NCBI GenBank assembly: GCA_035578905.1
Contig: JAQJVL010000732.1
Coordinates: forward strand, 1-64,000
Reading direction: 5' to 3'
From: Stictocephala bisonia
Lineage: Eukaryota; Arthropoda; Insecta; Hemiptera; Membracidae
Length of the DNA stretch: 64,000 nt
A program made the position numbers and the translations under genes. Under the pieces are notes generated by a model. That model was not told the DNA's origin, ran no database searches, and saw only the letters and a list, made by a program, of their open reading frames with translations. Positions 11,986 through 24,343 of this stretch are shown piece after piece; positions within the stretch are counted from its first letter, which is position 1; every line of letters begins with the position of its first letter.

Positions 11986-12347
11986 TCTTACGACGTCAAT
12001 GGAATAAACTAAAAAAAATACTTAACATAAATAATGTTTCAGATATTTAAAGGAACAGCTGTTTTACTTCTGAAATGCTTAAAAATGACATTAAAAACGT
12101 GTTAAAATGCTTCTGTCGTCTGCTGGACTTTTTAAAAACTAAAATAAATATTGATAGAAACTGAGAGTTTGAGTTTAAAATATGACATCGACATTCCATG
12201 CTTCGTAAAGTTACCTTCAATTTAAAAAAGAGTTACCTTCAATTGAAATCCGTTCAGAGGTTGTCCCAGAAACTCAGTGAATAAAATCACTAAATAATTT
12301 TTACCATATATGTTATCAACTGGAGACTTCAAGGTGTTAGCAAATAA

Positions 12348-12430
12348 ATAGGGATAACCCTGCACGCTTCGCATGCCAACTCCGTCGGTTTTGTATCCTT
12401 GGCTCTTATCCTCGTTCTGTGAATATTTTA
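12348..12430 (-). mobile_element. Helitron 3' terminus, second copy (minus strand)
   Basis: The minus strand reads GGCATGCGAAGCGTGCAGG then GTTATCCCTAT. The 6-bp-stem hairpin is perfect, but the end is CTAT rather than CTRR, so this copy is degenerate. Confidence 0.5.
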
Positions 12431-12564
12431 ACTTAATTATTTCATCTGTACTGTAAGATTATCAAAATCAACCAGATAAATATTCGGTATTTATTTATCT
12501 CTTTGCTGTTAACACGGTGTAAAAAATACAGGTGGTTTTAAATAAACACTACAAATACGCAATG

Positions 12565-12999
12565 TTCACACCAGCATACTTACTTACTTACTTACTCCCA
12601 TGGCCACACACATCTAAGAAGATATTTGGCCGCACCAACAAAGCCCCTCCATCTGTCTCTATCTTCCGCGTCTTCCTCGGACACTCCCAATCGCTCAGGT
12701 CTCCCTTCACTTGTTTCCACCACTTTTGCCGTGGTCTTCCTCTCGGTCTTCTTCCTTCGTGATTCCTCATTATAACTTGTTTCAAATTATGATTCTCCTC
12801 TCTTCTTAAAACATGTCCAGCCCATCTAATCCTTCTGCATTTAAATTCACAAACTACATCCGGATCCCTGTAAAGTTGTCTCAACTCCCTGTTGTGTCTC
12901 CTCCTCCACTCTCCTTCTTCAAACATTGGGCCATAAATTATTCTGAGGATCTTATTTTCGAAGACAATTAGTCTTCAATCTTATTTTCACACCAGCATA
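12565..12999 (-). mobile_element. 5'-truncated non-LTR retrotransposon with 14-bp target duplication
   Basis: The direct repeat TTCACACCAGCATA at 12565-12578 and 12986-12999 flanks a 407-bp insert. Its left end, the 3' end on the minus strand, is a (TAAG)n tail (12579-12596). The insert encodes the C-terminal end of a LINE reverse transcriptase polyprotein. An exact target duplication, short tandem tail and open frame together indicate a recent target-primed insertion truncated at its 5' end. Confidence 0.9.
12588..12974 (-). pseudogene. C-terminal fragment of a LINE endonuclease/reverse transcriptase polyprotein
   Basis: About 129 open codons on the minus strand, starting at the 5' truncation point (RLIVFENKILRIIYGP) and running through EGEWRRRHNRELRQLY, then RIRWAGHVLRREENH, then GRRPRGRPRQKWWKQV. 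The RRxRWxGHVxR and GRPxxRW patterns are typical of the region downstream of the reverse transcriptase domain in RTE-like and related arthropod LINEs. The catalytic domains are absent, so this fragment has no activity. The frame ends close to the (TAAG)n tail, as in intact family members with very short 3' UTRs. There are no internal stops, which supports youth. The exact clade is inference. Confidence 0.85.
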
Positions 13000-13239
13000 A
13001 GCAGTATAAATACAAACAGTTGTATCTATCAAATTCGCGGACTAGGAACAGGATATGTTGGCTTGACTAGATTCGTTTTAAAACTTAGGAGCTAAAGACG
13101 GTGGGGAAAATATCATATATGAAAAAAAAAGAAAAAGAAAATGAAAAAACAATGATTTTGTATCACTACAGTGTTTATACGCCAGAATAATTGTTGTTGA
13201 ATGTTCGTAGTGTTACCATCCTCAGTGTTGCTCTAAGCC

Positions 13240-13930
13240 ACTTTAGACCACGCGTCGTTTCAACCCCGTTGGTTTGGTGCACTTATTTAATGTGACGGTG
13301 CAAAAAGCTACCACTAAGTTATAACACTAACCGTTTACAATTTAAAACCACTTACATTTTGCAAACGTTACAACAAAACCGTTCCAGCGTAACAACCTCA
13401 CTAAGACTGCAGTAATATTAATTTCCACCAAAAGACCTATTTAGAGTTACAAAGACGTTTCTTTATCCAGATATTATCACAGAGGTTACACTAAAACCAC
13501 TTTAGCGTGATAGATTTACTCACGTTGCGACATTTCTTTGTACCGACTGACTGACTTATTCTTAATGAAACCACTCTAAATTGATATGATTATCAAGGGT
13601 ACAGTAAAACCACTTATGTGTCAAGGACTTACTCAAGTTCCTGAGTATCGAAATAGTCCGACTGACTCACTTAGCCTTACAGAAACCAATCTAACTTGAT
13701 TCAATAATCAAGGGCACAGAAAAACAAATTTAGTGCGGATGGCTTACTCAGGTTCCTGTGACATCGATATGGTCTGACTGACTCACTTAGCCTTAGAAAC
13801 CACTTTAGCTTGTACAGTAAAACCACTTTATCGTGTCGGACTTACTAAACTTCCTGTGAAATCGAAATGGTCTGACTCACTCAGTTACATTTCGTTATAC
13901 CACTCTAGTTCAATACATTTAAGTAACTAA
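13240..13930. repeat. Degenerate ~115-bp tandem repeat
   Basis: TCTGACTGACTCACTTAGCC-like blocks recur at about 13543, 13657, 13773 and 13870, each preceded by CTCAGGTTCCTGTG-like and AAAACCACTTTA-like blocks. About four diverged copies with unequal spacing. Confidence 0.65.
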
Positions 13931-14172
13931 CAACAGTACTGTAAAAAAAGAACAATAAAACCATTTTGTTCCAACAAGCTCACTAAAAATCCCACAGATA
14001 CTTTCGATTTCTATTTAGGCCTATGTCTTTTTGGATTGGCATTCTTGTTAAAGTACATTGGAAAAACGGTAACCAAAATAAAACCAATTAAGTTGTTTCA
14101 TCTTTTAACTCAAATTTGATGGTGATAACTTCTTGTGCTGATTACTCCTTTGTCTATAAATTACTAGCTGTA

Positions 14173-14688
14173 CTAGCTGAACCCGGTGGACGTCGTCTCG
14201 CATTTCATTTTTCATTGACATACCAAAATAAAGCAATAAAAAGAATTATAGAAAAAAAACCATTATTTATTAAATGAGTGCAAGAGGGTAAACAATATTT
14301 TTGGTCTTCTTATTTGGTGTATAAATGTAAAGGTTTTTTGTAGTGTGTGCTACACTCTCAAGGTGAAATGTAGAACTACAATAAATCAAAACATATACAG
14401 TACTGTTGTTGTAAGAACTTCAATCTGCTTATGGTATGTGAAAGTACATTAAACCACACAGTCATATGTTTTATGTAAACAATGCAGATTCTCCATTTGA
14501 ATAACATGAGATCTTTAGGAGCCCGTGGGGCGAGACCCTGTGGACGGATCTGCATCAAACTTCACAGAAACCATCTCGGGAGTATACAGGACAACATCCT
14601 AAAGTTTCATGGCGATCGGTTGGATGGTTTGGCAGTGCATAAACTTCAAACATATATATATACAAACATCCTCTTTTATATATATAGA
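14173..14688 (-). mobile_element. Non-autonomous Helitron, 516 bp
   Basis: On the minus strand it starts TCTATATATATAAAAG after an A (host A at 14689 complement) and ends GGGTTCAGCTAG next to a T, the A|T insertion pattern of Helitrons. The CTAG is duplicated at 14164-14167. The 5' part carries CATCCAACCGATCGCC, a block commonly seen in such elements. It has no coding capacity for a Rep/helicase. Confidence 0.65.
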
Positions 14689-14694
14689 TTTAAT

Positions 14695-15270
14695 TCAAGC
14701 CGTAAAAATTTATTTGCTCGCCTCCATTAGGTTCTCATAATAATTAAAGAAAAGTTATACGTTATGAATGTAACTTTCTTCAAAATATAAAATTAATTAC
14801 AAGTGTATACCTAAAATTAAAAAAAAAGAAAAAACACACACACACACAACTACAATGAACTCACAATAACTACAACAGAAAGCAATTTATGAACAACGGA
14901 AACTACTAGTAACACCACAGACCCATTTACCCCTTTGTAACACCAAACAACAACTAAAGTAACAAAACAACAATTCCTTTTAAATGATTGCAGATATCAT
15001 ACATTAATACAAATAACCCAGAAACCGTGAAAAGACGTAAAAAAATAAAAATCAAATAAGTTTAAACAAGCAAAAATATGTCGTAGTTTTATATTAGTTA
15101 TTGTTTAAAAATTATTAACCACCATCTATAATGGTAGACAAATCTCACATATAAATAAATATTAAAAAAACAGAAATAAAAAATAAACAAAACGTTTTTA
15201 CAGCAGAAGTACCTTGAATACCTACTAAAAATCAACACAAATTCAAACATTAACATAACCACAGAATTTT
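14695..15270. other. AT-rich non-coding sequence
   Basis: Contains short A- and CA-rich runs near 14818-14845; nothing else recognised. Confidence 0.45.
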
Positions 15271-15274
15271 CCTA

Positions 15275-15830
15275 GACTGTCGACTTCTCAGCGGTGGTTT
15301 GACGAATTGGGAAACGAGTCGACCGGATTCTTGAGATACAACGGCGTTGGTAGGCAATCGAGGTACACGGCTGTTGAAAGGCTGGCCTACAAGCAAATGC
15401 ATTGCTACCACTCACGGCGCTCTTCAAGGGGCCGTTTCGCTCCGTGAAAAACTTCAAAAACACGGATTCCTATTTCAACGATTCGGTCCGTAATAATGGT
15501 CAAACTGTAATTTCGTATATTAAGATCTGTTCTAGTGAACCATAAGCTGTTTTTTTGCTAAAACTTTATTATTTTTATAATTTTTTACAGCTATATATGT
15601 GTGAAAATTAACATATCATTATTGATTATTTTATACATCAGCTCATGATCATCGTATACTGGACCTGAAATAATCATACATATATAAATCATTATAATAA
15701 TAAGCACGAAACGTAAAGATGAATTACAACAGCATACTTTTGCCTTATGGTGGTACAATGTAAAGTCTACCAACTACTATAGGGCTGTCGACTTCTCAGT
15801 GGTGACTTGGCGGTTTGTGGCGCGGCAACC
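15275..15830. repeat. Unclassified repeated blocks
   Basis: CTGTCGACTTCTCAGCGGTG at 15275 recurs as CTGTCGACTTCTCAGTGGTG near 15785. A second block, ACAACGGCGTTGGTAGGCAA at about 15338, has a relative near 19075 (CAACGGCGCGGGTAGGCAA). Neither the class nor the borders could be determined. Confidence 0.4.
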
Positions 15831-16285
15831 TTAACAACCATTGTACTTGCCTTACCGAATTAATTCTAACAATTTTGGAATTAAAATTGTTCTACATGTC
15901 AATTATTTTTTCATACAATCAAATACAATGAGGATGGTTACTCATGTCTTAGTGTATGTGCATGGGGTGATCAAACCTTACCTAACCTAAAGCTAACCTT
16001 ATTCCACCTCATATTAGTGGAGCTTGAAATTATTTTATCGTGTTAAGCACAGAATTATTTTTTAACTCACTAAATTTTTTGCTTATACTTTTGAACACTG
16101 GAGTTTTCCAGGATACAGTTGCGTCAATATTTAAAAGCTAAATGAGATACAATTTTTATTATTGGTATCAAAATTCAAGGTTGACAAGAACTTTTATTTT
16201 TTTTATTAAATGTTGTGATTTGCACTGAGTAAAACACAAAAATAGCATTACATAAAAACAACTCGTAACAATTATTTATACTATA
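15830..16285. other. Non-coding sequence
   Basis: Contains a short CCTAACCTAA-like stretch at about 15978, too short to call telomeric. Otherwise nothing. Confidence 0.4.
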
Positions 16286-16720
16286 CTAGCCGACAGCCCT
16301 TGCTTCGGTACGGGGTGGCTCTCTACGCGTACTTTCTCTTCCCTCCGTGGTTTTCTCCAAATTTTCACACCGATATAAAATCTCAGCCTGCTGCTGTTAT
16401 CCTAGATAACAAAGTTTTATCGTCTAGAAAGCCCTAAAAGCCCCTTTTGGGAGATGAAATGGTGTGCAATCATGCAGAGTAAAAATAGAAGGAACGGAAT
16501 CATTTCACAACGAAAACAAAATTAGCCAAGCTTTTGTGTCGTGTTTATATGTTTTGTATCAGCTGATTGAAGTAAATGGTTAAATTAGGACATATGTCAC
16601 TCTTATGGGGGGAAACGTTGAGGGGCTGCTGCTACCCATAGAAATGATATTTCGTCGAATATTTTCTTCTCTATGTTACAAAAGCTAATTTTCCCTCCAA
16701 GATGAGTAAAAACATAGTTT
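16286..16720 (-). mobile_element. Helitron 3' portion (minus strand)
   Basis: On the minus strand the end reads CCCCGTACCGAAGCAAGGG, then CTGTCGGCTAG, next to T: a subterminal hairpin and CTAG end at 16286-16289. Internal blocks (GAGGGGCTGCTGCTACCC; TACAAAAGCTAATTTTCC on +) match 18850-19030 and 52540-52710. The 5' end is not clear. Confidence 0.6.
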
Positions 16721-18850
16721 TTTTTAATTTTATATATTAAGATTATAAATATGAGTATATAATATAGTACTACAATGTACAACTAATGTTTATAAGACAG
16801 CTAAATTATGATGTAAAGTACAATAAATAACCGACCACGTCAACCTGTCGATCACCTTGCATCGATTATTACTCACTGCAACAGATTTCCTCCCCAGAAA
16901 TGGATTAATCAAGAAGTGAGCTGTTCTATCTCTATATATAAGTTATTCATTCAGCCAATCACTTAAATTCGACCTCAAGTGTCTACCTACTCGGAAATTC
17001 AGAACTACCAAATAAATCGTATTTCCACACTCGTCAACGCAGGCAGATGCCCTTGATATTTGATTGCGAAATCTGATAGGAAACTCGATTGATCGCTCAG
17101 TCCCTTCGTGGTTTGTTAAGCATATTACATACTTGCATTTTTTAGTTGGCCAAATATGAAAAAAAAAATCACCACCTAGAGACCTGTATATTATTTATTA
17201 TTTTTTTTTTTTTTTTTTTAACTTATAAGATATTTTGTTACTGAGTCTTTTTAAATCATTTAAAAGATAACTTATTGTCTTTCAGACAAATAATTATAAT
17301 CAAATGGCCTATAGGATACAAAAAATGCCTTGTGCACAGGTAGGGCAGTAGAGTAATGAAGTAAATACTGTGTAATAGATAGATAGTAATTTTACTTTCT
17401 TATTCATATTTTTATAAATTCATTCCTAATATGTTTCATAAATGCTTCTGCTAATTTTATTTTCTTACTATCGTAATTGATGTCCAAGTGCATTAAACTC
17501 CTTTAAACAATGGTTAGTATATGTTTACACTGTGGTAATTTTTTAATTTTGTTTGACTGATTCTAGTAATGTTGTGGAATGTTTTAGTTAATTTTATTGT
17601 TTTACAATTGCATTTAAAATAAAATTTGTAACACAGTTATTTAAAATTAACCTGTTTTTTTATTGTTTCTGATTTCAATTTAGTTATTTTAAGGTTGTTT
17701 GGTTAAAAATTAATCTTGATTAAAATTGCTAGTCTTCTTATAAATTGTAAATATTTTTTGGCAAAATAAAAACATTTTTTGTACTAATGTGGCCTTCCTT
17801 GGTACATGAGTCATTAGGAAATCATGCGATATATTTTATTACAATTTTGAGAGTATAGGACAAAAGGTAATAATCAAGCCAGTGTAAAGTAACATTGCAA
17901 GGTGTAACTAATCAGTTTTCTTTAAATTTTGAGTTGAACAGTTAACTTTGGCTGAAAAAGTAGGTTAATATATTTGAAAACTGCATTGCTATGGTTTACT
18001 ATACTGAAAGAGATATTTATTGTTGTACAATTTGCGGAGTGGGACAAGCGGGGGCAGTGAGAGAGAAAGAGGGGAAGGGAATACGTTGTGTTTGTATTAG
18101 TGAGGCAGGCTCTTCACTACTCCTAGCGATAGTTGCGTGAAATCTATAACTAAATTCCTTCATTCGCATAGTGCAAATGTACATTAATGCGCCTGGATGA
18201 ACACCTTTAACTCAGCTAAAGCTTTATAAGCTTAATAAAAAATGTAATCATTAACTGCAATGTCTTATAAATAATACTAATATAATGTTATGGATTATCC
18301 ACTTATAAAAGAAAAAAATACCTTCAAAGAACTGTAAATTTTGTTCCAAAGTTATATTTTCTCGTGAAAATAAATATGATTGTTCTGATACAACAAAACA
18401 TTAACATCGTCTAACACAGTAAACCATCAAAGTAACTTACAAGCAATAAATATGAAAGTGGCATAAGTTAGAACGTCAGTTTTATACCTCCCTATTTTAA
18501 TTTTTATTTGGTTTATACTGTATAAGTCATAATTTAATTCATTGTCTAGTGTTCACTTGGTTCTCCTGACTCACCTGTATACGCCCACCGTAAGGTATAC
18601 GACTTAAACGGCTATTTACTGTAATCAGATACAAAACACAAATGTTGTGTTTGATTGGACTTTACTTCGCTCGTTTTCGCCAGATTGTCAGTATTTTATT
18701 TGGTATTTGTTAATTCTGTGCAAACAAACTAACCCTTATGTAAATTTGTAACAGTTCGTTTCTTCTTTAAGTTATTTATTGTAAAACGTTCAAAAATAAA
18801 TAACTTTTAATATTCTAAAATTATCCTGATACAGTTAATAAATATTCAAT
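16720..18850. other. AT-rich non-coding sequence
   Basis: Holds a long T-run at about 17198-17219 and no recognisable gene. A GA-rich patch at 18045-18085 is noted. Nothing else. Confidence 0.5.
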
Positions 18851-19030
18851 TTAATTAATGGTAAAGTGACTCTTTTGGAGAAAATGAAAAATTGAGGGGA
18901 TGTTTCTACCCTCAAAACATAAATTCTTAATGAGTCTCTATGATACAAAAATCAACTTCCATCCAAATTACGCCAAATTCTGTGCTGTGGTTCTGGATAT
19001 TTCGTGATGAGTGAGTATATAGTTTTTGGC
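18850..19030 (-). mobile_element. Helitron 5' portion, truncated (minus strand)
   Basis: The + strand shows TTGAGGGGATGTTTCTACCC, then ATTTCGTGATGAGTGAG, as in the copies at 16286 and 52540. On the minus strand this is the CTCACTCATCACGAAAT 5' module typical of Helitrons. Confidence 0.5.
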
Positions 19031-19195
19031 TGATGTGACAGAATTTAGACAGGTAGATTTAGACAGAGAAGATGCAACGGCGCGGGTAGGCAATCCGGGT
19101 ACACCTCTACTAAGCAGTGAGGCTACATAGTTCGACTCTTCTCTAGGCTGTATGGTTGACGGAAACACATGTAGGTTACCACTTAATCTATGTAC

Positions 19196-19774
19196 TCTTA
19201 TATAAAAGCCAAAGCCCTGGCTCACTCATCTCCTACTTCCCATTAGGTGAAACTTTGTACACTGTTTCTTTAGCTCTTAAATAGGTCAACTAAAGTAGTT
19301 TTATCTTGATAAAGTACTCTAAAGGGGTAGAAAACGGTCCTAAAAGATTGTTCCGTAAGTTAACCATTGGGTTGATTTTAGTAAATGAATAACAGTTGTT
19401 TTGTAAATAAATAAACGTGTTTATTTTGTACATTTGACATATTATATTATTGATGCCACATAACAAAGCTGCTCTGTGATTAATACTATACTATGAGTTA
19501 AATCTCCAGATATTAAACAAAAACAAATGAAATGAACACTTTTCAAACAGGCTAAGTAATACCTTAGTGTATTTATAATAATAAAAAGGGATCAACGAAA
19601 ATAATGTGAGTGAGATACTGTAAATAAATTAAATATTGTGATTTTACTTTAAACAGTTAATCTACAACTGTATTATTTGTAGTTAGAAGTCACATGTCGA
19701 GGCCGAAGGCCAAGGTTTATCGAGCACATCGAGCGTCGAGGTTGGCACGCGAAGCGTGCAGGGCTGTTCCCTTT
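19196..19774 (+). mobile_element. Non-autonomous Helitron, ~580 bp (copy 1)
   Basis: It matches the 22053-22624 element along its length: a CTCACTC 5' module, TTTGTACACTGTTTCTTTAG, GGGGTAGAAA, AACAAAGCTG, GTGAGATACTGTAAATAAA, and the 3' hairpin GCACGCGAAGCGTGC at about 19745-19759. The terminal CTRR appears mutated (CTTT). It has no coding frames. Divergence from copy 2 is visible throughout, so it is an older insertion. Confidence 0.7.
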
Positions 19775-19919
19775 TCATATATATCTATCATAGTACTGTA
19801 CGTAAAAGAAAATTATTTTAAGTTTTATTTCAAATAAGGAGTGGGAAACTATTGTTTTGCTATTATTGCATAAAACGTTTGTTTAGTGCTATTCTAAATT
19901 ACTTCTATTTGATTTTCTC

Positions 19920-20290
19920 GTTGTTAATATTTCTCATTATTCGTTACTAAGTCGCCTATCGTTGAGATGTGAGTTACTAACCAAGTCCGAATTTTCCTTA
20001 GAAAAGGTAATTTATTAATAGCCCAATTGCCGGGGCAACCAAGGGACCTACAGTTTTACGTAGAATCCGAACCACGTAGCATTGGTCTGATTTTCAGCCA
20101 ACTGACATAAGATCTTTACCCTGTCTACTACACAACACGGGCACCCGAGACTTTTCTAGTAATTTCCACATTGATGGTAATCATTGAGCGGACGTTATGT
20201 TGGTATTCAGAGGAATTTACATAGTATCGCCTATAATCTTCACAACACTTTGTCCCCAAGTAGCTGGGTTGCAGCACTGTTAATTAGAAC
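19920..20290 (-). mobile_element. tRNA-like SINE family B copy (minus strand)
   Basis: Contains AATCCGAACCACGTAGCATT, then CAACACTTTGTCCCCAAGTA and GCTGGGTTGCAGCACTG at the right end. Read on the minus strand the right end is the head, with a box-A-like CAGTGCTG region; the left end has the shared 3' module. It matches 30195-30605 and 35328-35750. Confidence 0.7.
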
Positions 20291-20299
20291 ATTAGTCTT

Positions 20300-20815
20300 C
20301 GGCCAGGCGGTGAGTAATAAAGTTTACGGGTTTAGAATGTGTTTCCTAACAGGGTTTAAAAGTTAACTAAACTTGTGTTAGTTGCGTAGTATTGTAAATT
20401 CATTAGTAGGACGCTTAAAGATTTACAGTTACTGATAGGAAAATTACTCCAGTTTTTGTTTTGGCGAACGTGGAAATAATTTTGCGGGAAACATATTTAT
20501 TGTAAAGAAGGAAGAGGTTAGCATGTAATTGATGGCACCGCTTAGAGAGCCACAAGTCATGATGAGCAACAACTGGAGGTTGCCGGGGAGGAGAGGAGGG
20601 GGCTGCTGATCCGTCAACCTGTCAGGACTCCCAGCCCGGGGCCTCCGCTGATATCTGTGCTGTTTAATATGCAGTATACACGTCGTACTTAATACTTGTA
20701 CCGTTGCGTTGTAGTTGTGGGACGTAGGACGATGTATTCATTGCTATTTCTTGTTTCCCATTCATTAATATACTTGAACCCTCTTATTCTTTCTTAACGC
20801 TGATAGCTAAGAAAT
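20300..20815. other. Non-coding sequence
   Basis: A GC-richer patch at 20540-20660 has no start codon with a supporting splice site. Nothing recognised. Confidence 0.4.
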
Positions 20816-21065
20816 GCTAGATATGAGGTGCCGACACAACATTGAGCGTATTTTATGGCGAATATGAGTGTAAGATGAGTGTAGGATGAGTGTGTAGTTT
20901 GGTTACTGAGTTCGACTGTTCATCAGCTTGGACAGCTAAAGGACCTACAGCTTTACGTGAAATACAAACAACGTAGTATTGGTCCGATTTTCAACTAACT
21001 GACAAGCCTGATACTCAGTTATCCTCCCTACACGGACACCTCAGACTTCTATAGTAATGCCCACA
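20815..21065 (-). mobile_element. SINE family B copy, head-truncated (minus strand)
   Basis: Begins with GAGGTGCCGACACAACATTG and contains GGCGAATATGAGTG, then GTAGTATTGGTCCGATTTTC. A small fragment with the same left end (GAGATGCCGACACATGATTT) lies at 21543-21600. Confidence 0.65.
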
Positions 21066-21069
21066 CACT

Positions 21070-21540
21070 TTTGTTTTGTTATTATATTTTATTATCAAAA
21101 TTGAACTCAGAATTGTATTTATTTAATCAACTTATCATTAATAATTTTACAACTTCTTTATTGGTTTACTTTGTTACTGCATTTCCAATCCACTCAAAAT
21201 GTCCAGAATAAACTCAATAACCCGATAAATCCATACTTGCCCAGTTTACTCGTAGACATTTGGGTTTACTAAGACTGTAAACCAGTTTGTCGTTTCTGAA
21301 TATTTAACTCCCCCGGGTACTCCCCCCTCCTCCCCCCGTGACTACTGGAGATGAAGAATGCAAGACGCGGTTGGGTGACGCTGTTAACTATTTTATGACG
21401 CCTCAGCTACGTGTCGTAGTTCTCTCTTTTGACAATCGCAGATCTCTTCTTCTCTTGGTGATAAACCGCCCAACAGTCCAAACACGTATTAGGAAATCGA
21501 TAAACCGACGGTTTGTTGAAAGAATTAACACTTAGATTAT
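21070..21540. other. Non-coding sequence
   Basis: A C-rich patch at 21306-21338 is followed by a 65-codon open frame with no recognisable features. I do not call it a gene. Confidence 0.4.
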
Positions 21541-21861
21541 CCTCATATATGAGATGCCGACACATGATTTGTGCGTATTAAAGGTGAATATAAATAATAA
21601 AAATTAGGAATAAAAGTGGTTATTCTTACATTCTTACTAACAGTTTCCTGTGAAATTATATAAATTAATAATTAACGAGCAATTAACTCTTTTTAGTTCT
21701 ACTAAAATACATTAATCCTAAATTTCTGTAGCAGCTGCCAACATATTTAACAAAGCTAAAATAAAGATTTAGTTTTGCTGAAAAATAACTATTAAATAAA
21801 CAAAAATGAGCTAAAACACGTCCGAAAACCATATAATGATATTTAAATTACATCTTCTTGA

Positions 21862-21868
21862 CAAACTG

Positions 21869-21905
<37 letters not shown>
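21862..21905. repeat. Poly(A) tract
   Basis: An uninterrupted run of about 40 A. It could be the tail of a retroposed sequence on the + strand, but no recognisable body precedes it. Confidence 0.9.
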
Positions 21906-21906
<1 letters not shown>

Positions 21907-22052
21907 AGAAAACTGTTGAACTTATATAACGAATAAGCCAGAGCTATGTTTTGTAATTTTTGCTCTAAAACTAAAACGTAAATAGAGAGAGGAAATTAAA
22001 TACAAAATAAATAACAAATTGATATCTTCAATTTGTTTTCAATACCATCCTA

Positions 22053-22624
22053 TCTTCATACATAAAATACAAAGCCCTCACTCACTAAATCATCACTAAT
22101 TCTCCAACTTTCCATGCAGATAGAGTGCTGAAATGTTGTACACTCTTTCTTTAGGTCTTAAATAGAACAACTAAAGTATGTTCATCTTGATCAAATACTC
22201 CTAAGGGGTAGAAACCACCCCTATAAGATTGTTCTATAAGGATAACATTAGGTTGATTTTTAGCAATTTAATAACAGCTGTTTTGTTAATAAATAAACAT
22301 GTTTATTTTGTATGTTTGACATTACAATATTGATTCCACACAGAACAAAGCTGTTCTGTGATTGATAAACAAAAACAAATGAAATTAACACATTTGAAAT
22401 AGACCAAGTGATACCATTGGGTATTTACACTAAAATAGGTAGCAAAGAAGCCAGTACGAGTGAGATACTGTAAATAAATAGTATTGTTATTCTACGTTAT
22501 ATATTACAGTTAATATAATATTGTTTTTTTATCAAAAGTCACATGCCGAGTCCCGAAGGCCGAGTTGTATCGAGCGCAGCGAGCGTTGGGGCTGGCACGC
22601 AAAGCGTGCAGGGGTGTCCCCTAG
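22053..22624 (+). mobile_element. Non-autonomous Helitron, 572 bp (copy 2, well-defined ends)
   Basis: It starts TCTTCATACATAAAATAC directly after an A and ends in CTAG (22621-22624) directly before a T. Twelve bases before the end is a perfect hairpin GCACGC-AAA-GCGTGC (22595-22609). These are the structural hallmarks of Helitrons. There is no Rep/helicase frame. The sister copy is at 19196-19774. Confidence 0.85.
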
Positions 22625-22626
22625 TT

Positions 22627-22728
<102 letters not shown>

Positions 22729-22729
22729 T

Positions 22730-23940
22730 TTAAAAATAACACTAAAATAAACCAATATTTTTAGTTCATATATCTAGAAAGTATTTTCAAAGTTTCCTTC
22801 TTATAAGGGAAACAACCGACTCTGCCCTTTATCCTGGATTTATTATAAAATGTCAACACATATTTGTGGTCCCCTCCCCACATACCCCCGCTTAAAGGTC
22901 ACCGGCACACAGCCCACTATACAATTGCACCTATACGTGCAATACTGGTCATCGTCTTTATGTCCAAGAATGCTTGCGATTCGAACAATTCTGATTATTC
23001 TATTGCTCTTGTGGTCCAGTGTATTGTGTATTTTAAAGGACTTTAAACGTGGTATTCGGGTCTTATTTATTTATTAAATTAGGTGTAGTATAAATAGGGA
23101 TATATTTTAAACAACTTGACCATGATTCATTGTCTAATGATCACTCAACTTCTTTTAAGTAAAAAATATTTAAGTTCAGAAAGTTTCTAAACTTTAAGCA
23201 AACAATTTTAATATATTTATTAACTTCAACATGTTTCCAAACAAATTTTAGTTACTTCGTTTCTAATTTTAATTCAACATAAAATTGGTAAATATTACAC
23301 CAATTAAAATTATGACTTTTATTTGTTTACTATTTTATTATGGATGATGGAAGACTGGCTTTACTTTAATTAAAAGGAGTGTTTAGGATAAATATATGGA
23401 CTGGAATTGAAGTGATCGAATGGAAGGAGTTCGAAGTGTAAACGCTTATTTAATATGATAATTCACTCGTTAATATTTTTAAAAAGGAATTCAATAATTT
23501 TACATCTAAATATAAATGGATTGGAATTGTTAATATATAGAGCATGTGATAATTTACGGGTTTCTCTAGTTACGTAGGAAGTTCTGACTATGTTTTTTAT
23601 CCTTTATAACAAAATATAAAGGAATTCGAATTGTTAACAATTAACACATGTAATAATTCACTGGTTACTCTTGTTATATTGGACATTCGCGCTTGTTACA
23701 CCTAAATATAAAGGAATTGCAATGTTTTATCCTTACTAAATACGACCACTCTTTCTTTTCCCATAGTATTTAGGGAATTTGATTTTTGTACCTTTACAAT
23801 ATACAGCAATCTTAATTATTCTAACCTGATATAATTTCAGTAATCTGTTAGAATTTATTATAGTTTCATTTTTTAACACTTGGTATCTATAAAAAAAAAA
23901 CTAACTGTTTTAATTTAATATGAGGCCTGTGTGCAAAACA
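22730..23940. other. AT-rich non-coding sequence
   Basis: Short open frames at 22850-23077 look like chance. Degenerate repetition of TATAAAGGAATTG-like words occurs at 23400-23720. No gene. Confidence 0.45.
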
Positions 23941-23989
23941 TAGTTTATCTTAGTGTATTTTGGTACAGTCAGTGGCAGTGACCAATGAA

Positions 23990-24225
23990 TACAGATGTGT
24001 TATCATTATTGCCTTGATTGAAGGGTCCCAACTGTGTCGCAAGTAACGGTGGTGTCAAGCAGTAACGAGCTGTTCCTTATATAGGTGACAGTTCTTTCAC
24101 GCATCCCGCCTGCCCAACCTCTGGTGGTGGTTCGAACGTCACCCTTAATCTGTTGGTTCCTAAGTTAAGAAAGAAATTCTTAGCACTAACTTCACCTGGT
24201 AAAATAAGACATGTTTTAACTTGTT
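23990..24225 (+). mobile_element. 5S-rRNA-like SINE, diverged copy
   Basis: The 3' two thirds (CTCTGGTGGTGGTTCGAACG, GTTGGTTCCTAAGTTAAG, then CTTCACCTGGTAAAATA) match the element at 48620-48845. The 5S-like head is heavily mutated here. Confidence 0.5.
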
Positions 24226-24343
24226 ATACACAATTTATCATGCCTGGTATACACTAACATAAAGCTAAACGTGTTAGACGTTTAAGGTACATTTCATGAA
24301 TGAGTAGGCTATTCAGCATATAATGTTTGAAACCAAACATTTT

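Noticed and set aside
15975..16010. Telomere-like CCTAA repeats
   Set aside because: Only two or three imperfect units.
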